Shown here piece by piece: positions 5,970-11,040 of a stretch of 11,040 nucleotides of DNA. The position numbers and the translations under genes were made by a program. The stretch covers positions 1 through 11,040 of the forward strand of contig SYBY01000371.1 of assembly GCA_005788585.1 (NCBI GenBank), written 5' to 3'. The DNA is from Actinomycetota bacterium (lineage in GTDB: Bacteria > Actinomycetota > Thermoleophilia > Solirubrobacterales > Solirubrobacteraceae). Under the pieces are notes generated by a model that saw nothing but the letters and a program-made list of their open reading frames with translations, was not told the origin of the DNA and made no database searches. The stretch's first letter is position 1; every line of letters starts with the position of its first letter.

Positions 5970-6368
5970 CTACGGGTGGTGGGTCTCGTGGTCGAGCGGG
6001 ACCCCCTCCGGCGCGGCCTGCGGCGCGCGCCCGTCCTCGCCCGACGTGAGCGCAGGCCCGATGACGAGAGTCGAGAACGTGAACGCCGCCGCCATCAGTG
6101 CGGCCACACCCGCGGGGGCCACCCAGGATCCGGTTCGCCGGTGCAGTCGGCGCAGGAGGGGGATGACCAGGAGGAAGCCGAGCACGCCGAAGACGAGTCG
6201 GCCCGTCGTTCCCGCCAGCAGCGCCGCGCCCGCGACCGGTCCGGCGTGGTGCAGGACATGCGGGGCGGCGCCGAGGACGGTGGCGCCGACGGTGGCGAGC
6301 GCAGCCCGAGCCCGGTCGAACGACCGGCGTCCGCGTGCCGGCGGGGTGGCGGCGGGTGACCCGCTCAT
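5970..6368 (-). CDS. Small three-helix membrane protein coupled to the CPD ATPase
   Basis: This is a 132-residue protein with a basic Pro/Ala-rich N-terminus (1-22) and about three hydrophobic helices: about 24-50 (including PHVLHHAGPVAG), 55-73 (GRLVFGVLGFLLVIPLLRR) and 82-107. It has a polar tail ending HETHHP. The His-His in the first helix and the His-rich tail suggest metal handling (inference). I do not recognise a named family, though similar small proteins are known to me beside actinobacterial metal ATPases. Its ATG at 6368 overlaps the ATPase TGA (ATGA), so translation is coupled and its function is probably tied to the pump. The frame is open further upstream to 6494, but that part lies inside the ATPase gene in another frame, so 6368 is chosen. 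Confidence 0.75.
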   Translation of the reverse strand: MSGSPAATPPARGRRSFDRARAALATVGATVLGAAPHVLHHAGPVAGAALLAGTTGRLVFGVLGFLLVIPLLRRLHRRTGSWVAPAGVAALMAAAFTFSTLVIGPALTSGEDGRAPQAAPEGVPLDHETHHP

Positions 6369-8752
6369 GCCGCGGACGCGCTCGCCATGGCGGCGTTCGT
6401 GCTCCTTGGCGGAAGGTCTCGTTCGACACGGCGCAACAGCACGGCATTCGTCGCGACGATGATCGAGCTCGCGCTCATGAGCAGCGCCGCCCACTCTGGA
6501 CGCAGCTCGATGCCGTACGCGGGGTAGAGCACCCCCGCCGCGATGGGGATCGCGAGGAGGTTGTAGATCGAAGCCCAGCCGAGGTTCTGCTTCATCTTGC
6601 GCTCGGTGGCGCGGGAGAGCGTGATCGCGCCGGCGATGTCGAGCGGATCGGAGCGCATCAGGACGACGTTCGCGGTCTCGACGGCGACATCCGTGCCCGC
6701 GCCGATGGCGATCCCGACATCCGCCTGGGCGAGTGCCGGGGCGTCGTTGACCCCGTCGCCGACCATGGCCGTTCGCTTGCCCTCCGCCTGGAGCCGGCGG
6801 ACGAAGTCGGCCTTCTGCTCGGGAAGCACGTCGGCGAAGACGCGCTCGATCCCGAGGCGTTCCGCGACGGCGTGCGCGGTGCGTTCGTTGTCGCCGGAGA
6901 TCATGGCCACCTCCAGGCCGGCGCGGCGGAGGGCCAGGACCGCCTCGAGCGCGCTTGCACGCACCTGGTCGGCGGCGGCGACAAGCCCGGCGGGCTCACC
7001 GTCGACGGCCACGTACATGACCGTGTTGCCTCGAGCTGCAAGCTCCTCGGCGCGCGCCTCCAGGGTGTCGTCGGTCGTCGCCTCCCGCTCCATCATGCGG
7101 CGATTTCCCACGGCGACGCGCCGTCCGGCGATCGTCGCGACCAGGCCATGGCCGGCGACCGACTCGAACGCCTCGGGTTCGGCGAGTGCGATCCCGCGCT
7201 CCTCCGCGCCCCGGACGATGGCGCCCGCGAGCGGGTGCTCGGACGACTGCTCGGCGCTCGCGACGAGCCGCAGCAGGTCCTGCTCGGGGAGATCGCCGGT
7301 CGACACGACCGTGGTGAGCGCGGGCTGGCCGACCGTCAGCGTCCCCGTCTTGTCCAGGGCGATCGCGTCGAGGCCGCCGATCGCCTCCAGGGTTGCAGCG
7401 TCCTTGATGAGGATCCCGTGCCGTGCGCCGAGGCCGGTGCCGACGGCCACCGCGGTCGGGGTCGCGAGGCCCAGCGCGTCGGGGCAGGCGATGACCACGG
7501 CGCTGATGGTGAACGTCAGCGCAGTGAGCAGGTCCTCGCTGGAGAACAGCGTCCAGGCGGCGAACGTCAGGAGCCCGGAGGACAGGGCGACGACCACCAG
7601 CACGCCGGCAGCCCGGTCGGCCAGCCGCTGGCCTGGGGCCTTCGAGTTCTGGGCGTGCTCGACGAGCTCGATGATCCGGCCGAGCGCGGTGTCCGCGCCG
7701 ACGGCGGTGGCGCGCATCGTCATGGCGCCGCTGCCGTTGATCGACCCGCCGACGAGGTCGTCGCCCGGGCCCTTCTCCACCGGGATGGACTCGCCGGTCA
7801 CCAGGCTCTCGTCCACCGCGCCCGCTCCCGAGACGACCTGTCCGTCGACCGGCACCCGGTCGCCCGGCCGCAGGCGGATCTCGTCACCGACGACGATCTC
7901 GGCGGTGGGCACTTCCGTCTCCTGCCCGTCGCGGATCACGGTCGCGGTCGGCGGGACGATGTCGAACAGCGCGCGCAGGCTGTCGCTCGTGCCCTTCCGG
8001 CTCTTCATCTCCATCCAGTGGCCGAACAGCACGAAGGTCACGAGCATCGCGGCGGCTTCGAAGAACGTCTCCTCGCCGACGACGGTCAGCAGCACGCTCG
8101 AGCCCCAAGCCGCCAGCACGCCGGTCGCGACGAGGACGGACATGTTCAGCGCGCGGTGCCTGAGCGAGGTCCAGGCGCCGCCGATGAAGATCCAGCCGGC
8201 CCACCACACCACCGGGACCGTGAGCACGAGCATCAGCAGGTTCGCGACGGTCATGGACTCGATGAGCTCGAGGCCGAACGTGTTGACCGCCACCGGGGAG
8301 ATCAGGACGACCGGGATCGTGAACAGCAGGGCGACGAAGAACCGCGTGCGCATGTCGCGCTCCATGTCCGCGGCCATCGCCGGGTCGGACATGTCGTGGC
8401 CCATGTCGTGATGCCGGTCGTCGTGATCGGCGCCCGCCGGGACATGTGGGAGCTCGTACTGCATGCGGTCGGTGGTGGTGCAGCACGTGATCGGCAGCGT
8501 CTCCGCGTGGTGCGCCAGCTGCGCCCACGTCGGATTCCCGTCGTCGGTGCAGCGCAGGCCGACGTCCTCGATCGCCGCGCGCAGGGCCTCCTGGTCGAGG
8601 TCGGGGCCTTCGACCAGGACGCGGTCGTCATCGACGTGGACGCTCGCAACCCCAGCGATGTGCAGGAGCGCATGCTCGAGCCGGTCGCGGCACGAGATGC
8701 AGTGCAGCCCCTCGACCTGAATCTCGACGCGTGTGCCGGATGAGGTTGGCAT
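6365..8752 (-). CDS. Heavy-metal P1B-type ATPase with CPD transport motif and His/Met-rich N-terminus
   Basis: This is a 795-residue metal-exporting ATPase of the inner membrane. The N-terminal HMA domain has CISC (Cys18, Cys21). It is followed by a Cys90-Cys91 pair and a linker rich in His, Met and Asp (about 103-134) that probably binds metal. The core is complete: TGES (319-322), the transport motif CPD (Cys423-Pro-Asp425) followed by ALGLATP, DKTGT with phosphorylated Asp467, the HP motif (506-507) and GDGVNDAP (665-672). Helix 7 keeps Tyr730-Asn731 and helix 8 keeps Met759 with SS (762-763), the copper ligands of P1B-1 pumps, but the second Cys of CPC is Asp. The metal may be Cu(I), Ag(I) or another. 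The ATG at 8752 is chosen because the operator dyad ends 8 nt before it; ATG 8770 would overlap copA and lie within the dyad. It is followed by an ATGA-coupled small membrane protein. Confidence 0.93.
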   Translation of the reverse strand: MPTSSGTRVEIQVEGLHCISCRDRLEHALLHIAGVASVHVDDDRVLVEGPDLDQEALRAAIEDVGLRCTDDGNPTWAQLAHHAETLPITCCTTTDRMQYELPHVPAGADHDDRHHDMGHDMSDPAMAADMERDMRTRFFVALLFTIPVVLISPVAVNTFGLELIESMTVANLLMLVLTVPVVWWAGWIFIGGAWTSLRHRALNMSVLVATGVLAAWGSSVLLTVVGEETFFEAAAMLVTFVLFGHWMEMKSRKGTSDSLRALFDIVPPTATVIRDGQETEVPTAEIVVGDEIRLRPGDRVPVDGQVVSGAGAVDESLVTGESIPVEKGPGDDLVGGSINGSGAMTMRATAVGADTALGRIIELVEHAQNSKAPGQRLADRAAGVLVVVALSSGLLTFAAWTLFSSEDLLTALTFTISAVVIACPDALGLATPTAVAVGTGLGARHGILIKDAATLEAIGGLDAIALDKTGTLTVGQPALTTVVSTGDLPEQDLLRLVASAEQSSEHPLAGAIVRGAEERGIALAEPEAFESVAGHGLVATIAGRRVAVGNRRMMEREATTDDTLEARAEELAARGNTVMYVAVDGEPAGLVAAADQVRASALEAVLALRRAGLEVAMISGDNERTAHAVAERLGIERVFADVLPEQKADFVRRLQAEGKRTAMVGDGVNDAPALAQADVGIAIGAGTDVAVETANVVLMRSDPLDIAGAITLSRATERKMKQNLGWASIYNLLAIPIAAGVLYPAYGIELRPEWAALLMSASSIIVATNAVLLRRVERDLPPRSTNAAMASASAA

Positions 8753-8760
8753 GGCCAAAG

Positions 8761-8777
8761 TCTTACGCATCGTAGGA
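8761..8777 (-). promoter_or_regulatory. Dyad operator / internal promoter of the CPD ATPase (site C)
   Basis: On the minus strand this reads TCCTAC-GATGC-GTAAGA, 6-bp arms with one mismatch; the arms extend one more pair (G8760/C8778). It ends 8 nt before the ATG at 8752. TAAGAC is a weaker -10 than at the other sites. The left arm lies within the last codons of copA and the right arm spans its TAA stop, so it would be a promoter nested at the copA 3' end. Confidence 0.55.
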
Positions 8778-11040
8778 CGAGATTCGATGTGTGGCGGCGG
8801 AGCCGGCCGGCGCTGCCGCGTGCGCCGACCGGAACCTCCGCAGTCGCAGGGCGTTGGCCACGACGCTGACGCTCGAGAACGCCATCGCCGCCCCGGCGAT
8901 CCCCGGGTTGAGCAGGCCGATCGCCGCCAGCGGGATCGCGGCGACGTTGTAGCCGAACGCCCACGCCAGGTTCTGCTTGATCGTGCGCAGCGTCGCCCGC
9001 GACAGGCGGATGGCGTCCGCCGCGGCCCGCAGGTCGCCGGTGACCAGCGTCAAGTCCGACGCCTCGATCGCCACGTCGGTGCCCGTGCCGATCGCCAGGC
9101 CGAGGTCGGCCTGGGCCAGCGCCGGCGCGTCGTTGACGCCGTCTCCGACCATCGCGACCACCCGGCCTTCGCCCTGCAGCCGGCGGATGACATCGGCCTT
9201 GTCGGCCGGCATGACCTCCGCGATGACCTCGTCGATGCCGACCTCCGCCGCGACGGCGCGCGCCGTCGTCTTGTTGTCGCCGGTCAGGAGCACCGGCCGC
9301 AGCCCGAGCGCCTGCAGCGACGCGACCGCCTCGGCCGACGTCGGCTTGACCGTGTCGGCCACGACGAGCACGGCACGGACCTCGCCGTCCCACGCCGCCA
9401 CGACCGCGGTGCGGCCCTGGGCCTCGGCGGCCTGCTTGGCGTCGAGCAGCGCGTCCGGGAGCCGCAGGCCCCAGTCGGCCATGAGCGACGGGCGCCCGAC
9501 CTGCACGCCGTGACCGTCGACGACGCCCTCCACGCCGAGGCCCTCGCGGTTGGCGAAGCCCTCGGCCGCCGGCAGCGTGCCGAGCTCCTCGCGGGCGCCG
9601 CGGGCGATCGCCTGGGCGATCGGGTGCTCGGAGGCGTCCTCGAGCGCGCCGGCGATCCGCAGGACGTCCGCGCGGGTCGTCTCGCCCTCGGCGAGCACGA
9701 CGTCGGCGAGCGCCATCTTGCCGGTCGTCACCGTGCCGGTCTTGTCGAGGACGATCGTGTCGACCTTGCGGGTGGACTCCAGGATCTCCGGGCCCTTGAT
9801 GAGCAGGCCGAGCTGGGCGCCGCGGCCGGTGCCCACGAGGAGCGCCGTCGGCGTGGCCAGGCCCAGCGCGCACGGGCAGGCGATGATCAGGACGGCGACG
9901 GCCGCGGTGAACGCGAAGGTCGTCGTCTCGCCGGCGCCGATCCAGAACCCGAGGGTCGCGAACGCGAGGCCGATGACGATCGGGACGAACACGCCGGAGA
10001 CCCGGTCGGCCAGCCGCTGGACGGGCGCCTTGCCCGTCTGCGCGTCGGTGACGAGCTTGGCGATCTGCGCCAGTGCGGTGTCCGCGCCGACCTTCGTCGC
10101 GCGGACGACGAGCCGGCCGCCGGCGTTCACGGTCGCGCCCGCGACCTCGTCGCCGGGCTGCTTCTCGACCGGCACGGACTCGCCGGTGAGCAGGGACTGG
10201 TCGACGGCCGACGTGCCCTCCTCGACGACGCCGTCGGTGGCGACCTTCTCGCCCGGGCGCACCACGAAGCGGTCGCCCACGGCGAGCTGGTCGGCGGGGA
10301 TGCGCCGCTCGGTGCCGTCCTCGTCGAGGATCGAGACCTCCTTGGCGCCGAGCTCGAGCAGCGCCTGGAGCGCCGCGCCCGCCCGCCGCTTGGCCTTCGC
10401 CTCGAAGTACCGGCCCGCGAGGATGAACGTCGTGACGATGGCGGCGGTCTCGAGATAGATCTCGTCCTCGCCGGCCCCGCGCTCGGGGATGAGGTCGAAG
10501 GACATGCGCATGTCGTTCATCCCGGCGTCGCCGAGGAACAGCGCGTAGAGCGACCACAGCCACGCCGCGAGGACGCCGACGCTGATCAGCGTGTCCATGG
10601 TCGCCGTGGCGTGCTTGGCGTTCGCCCACGCCGCGCGGTGGAACGGCCAAGCGCCCCATAGCACGACGGGTGTGGCGATCTGCAGCGACAGCCACTGCCA
10701 GTTGTCGAACTGCAGCGCCGGGATCATGGCGATGAACAGCACCGGCACGGACAGCAGCGCGCTGGCGACGAGCCGCCGCCGCAGCGGCGCCGTCTCGTCG
10801 TGGGCGTCGTCTTCATCGGGCCCCGCGCCGCCGTCCTGGGACGGCAGCGCGGTGTCGTAGCCCGCGGCCTGCACGGCCGCGACGAGCTCCTCAGGGTCCA
10901 CCGCGTCCGCGTCGTAGTCGACCGTGGCCTTCTCGGTCGCGTAGTTCACGGTGGCGGTGACGCCGTCGAGCTTGTTGAGCTTGCGCTCGATGCGGTTCGC
11001 GCACGACGCGCACGTCATGCCGGTGATCGGCAGCTCGACG
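8763..11040 (-). CDS. copA: Copper-exporting P1B-1 ATPase CopA, 5' end outside window
   Basis: This is a Cu(I)-exporting P-type ATPase. The frame stays open to the right edge and reads [13 protein letters not shown] at its visible start, a canonical HMA metal-binding domain, so the true start lies beyond 11040 by a few codons or more. Numbered from the Met of GMTCASC (751 residues): the TGES actuator loop is at 278-281, CPC (381-383) is followed by ALGLATP, DKTGT has phosphorylated Asp425, HP is at 465-466 and GDGVNDAP at 625-632. Tyr690-Asn691 in helix 7 and Met712 with Ser715-Ser716 in helix 8 complete the Cu(I) site typical of P1B-1. A Gly/Asp/Glu-rich linker (about 61-76) joins the HMA domain to the membrane core. 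It ends 11 bp before the CPD ATPase on the same strand. A copper-chaperone or CsoR gene could lie just upstream, off the window. Confidence 0.95.
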   Translation of the reverse strand, partial: VELPITGMTCASCANRIERKLNKLDGVTATVNYATEKATVDYDADAVDPEELVAAVQAAGYDTALPSQDGGAGPDEDDAHDETAPLRRRLVASALLSVPVLFIAMIPALQFDNWQWLSLQIATPVVLWGAWPFHRAAWANAKHATATMDTLISVGVLAAWLWSLYALFLGDAGMNDMRMSFDLIPERGAGEDEIYLETAAIVTTFILAGRYFEAKAKRRAGAALQALLELGAKEVSILDEDGTERRIPADQLAVGDRFVVRPGEKVATDGVVEEGTSAVDQSLLTGESVPVEKQPGDEVAGATVNAGGRLVVRATKVGADTALAQIAKLVTDAQTGKAPVQRLADRVSGVFVPIVIGLAFATLGFWIGAGETTTFAFTAAVAVLIIACPCALGLATPTALLVGTGRGAQLGLLIKGPEILESTRKVDTIVLDKTGTVTTGKMALADVVLAEGETTRADVLRIAGALEDASEHPIAQAIARGAREELGTLPAAEGFANREGLGVEGVVDGHGVQVGRPSLMADWGLRLPDALLDAKQAAEAQGRTAVVAAWDGEVRAVLVVADTVKPTSAEAVASLQALGLRPVLLTGDNKTTARAVAAEVGIDEVIAEVMPADKADVIRRLQGEGRVVAMVGDGVNDAPALAQADLGLAIGTGTDVAIEASDLTLVTGDLRAAADAIRLSRATLRTIKQNLAWAFGYNVAAIPLAAIGLLNPGIAGAAMAFSSVSVVANALRLRRFRSAHAAAPAGSAATHRISSYDA

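Noticed and set aside
6335..8743. 802-codon plus-strand frame opposite the CPD ATPase, and similar long frames opposite and across copA
   Set aside because: The minus-strand frames carry complete P-type ATPase motifs. The opposing frames are charged, repetitive and without domains.
8302..10695. 797-codon minus-strand frame spanning both ATPase genes
   Set aside because: It is out of frame with the ATPase motifs and its translation is mostly Arg/Gly/Ala. It is a shadow of the two real genes.
1..11040. Insertion sequences, CRISPR arrays, tRNA or rRNA genes, attachment sites
   Set aside because: I saw no transposase or integrase motifs, no regularly spaced repeats, no tRNA-like cloverleaf and no rRNA-like sequence on reading both strands.

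Overview
The window is very GC-rich and gene-dense. It carries start sites that look leaderless, an actinobacterial-type BlaI/M56 pair, and CsoR-style copper operators. This fits an Actinomycetota chromosome or accessory island. Thermoleophilia or a similar deep-branching class is possible, but I cannot fix the taxon from the window alone. All gene calls rest on reading the proteins; no database search was run.

Layout, left to right. (1) 1-888, minus: 5'-complete, 3'-truncated DHA2-type MFS exporter. (2) 1031-1672, minus: DUF4396 membrane protein with a His-rich N-terminus and a C-x3-C motif, preceded by two tandem perfect CsoR-type dyads at 1717-1735 and 1752-1770. (3) 1797-4075, minus: a three-gene run of a BlaI-type winged-helix repressor, an M56 membrane metalloprotease overlapping it by ATGA, and a class I methyltransferase. 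(4) 4166-4921, plus: divergent FkbM-family methyltransferase. (5) 4872-5897, minus: cytoplasmic-looking polysaccharide-deacetylase-fold protein, overlapping the FkbM gene tail to tail by 50 bp. (6) 5970-11040, minus: a metal-efflux run of CopA-type P1B-1 ATPase (5' end outside the window), a second P1B ATPase with an unusual CPD transport motif, and a small three-helix membrane protein joined to it by an ATGA overlap. No gap without a gene exceeds 300 bases; the largest are 889-1030, 1673-1796 and 4076-4165.

The most notable signal is regulatory. The same 17-bp dyad, TCCTAC-N5-GTAGGA, occurs four times with at most one mismatch between its arms. Each time it ends exactly 8 nt before a start codon: methyltransferase 1 (minus), the FkbM methyltransferase (plus), the deacetylase-like gene (minus, which picks out a GTG start) and the CPD ATPase (minus). 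In this position the right arm supplies a TAGGAT-like -10 element whose +1 would fall on the start codon. These are therefore candidate leaderless promoters with a built-in operator. The BlaI repressor and M56 protease encoded among them are the obvious candidate readers. I infer a small BlaI/M56 regulon that joins envelope-glycan modification (two methyltransferases and a deacetylase) to export of copper or a related metal. DUF4396 appears to sit under a separate CsoR-type copper switch.
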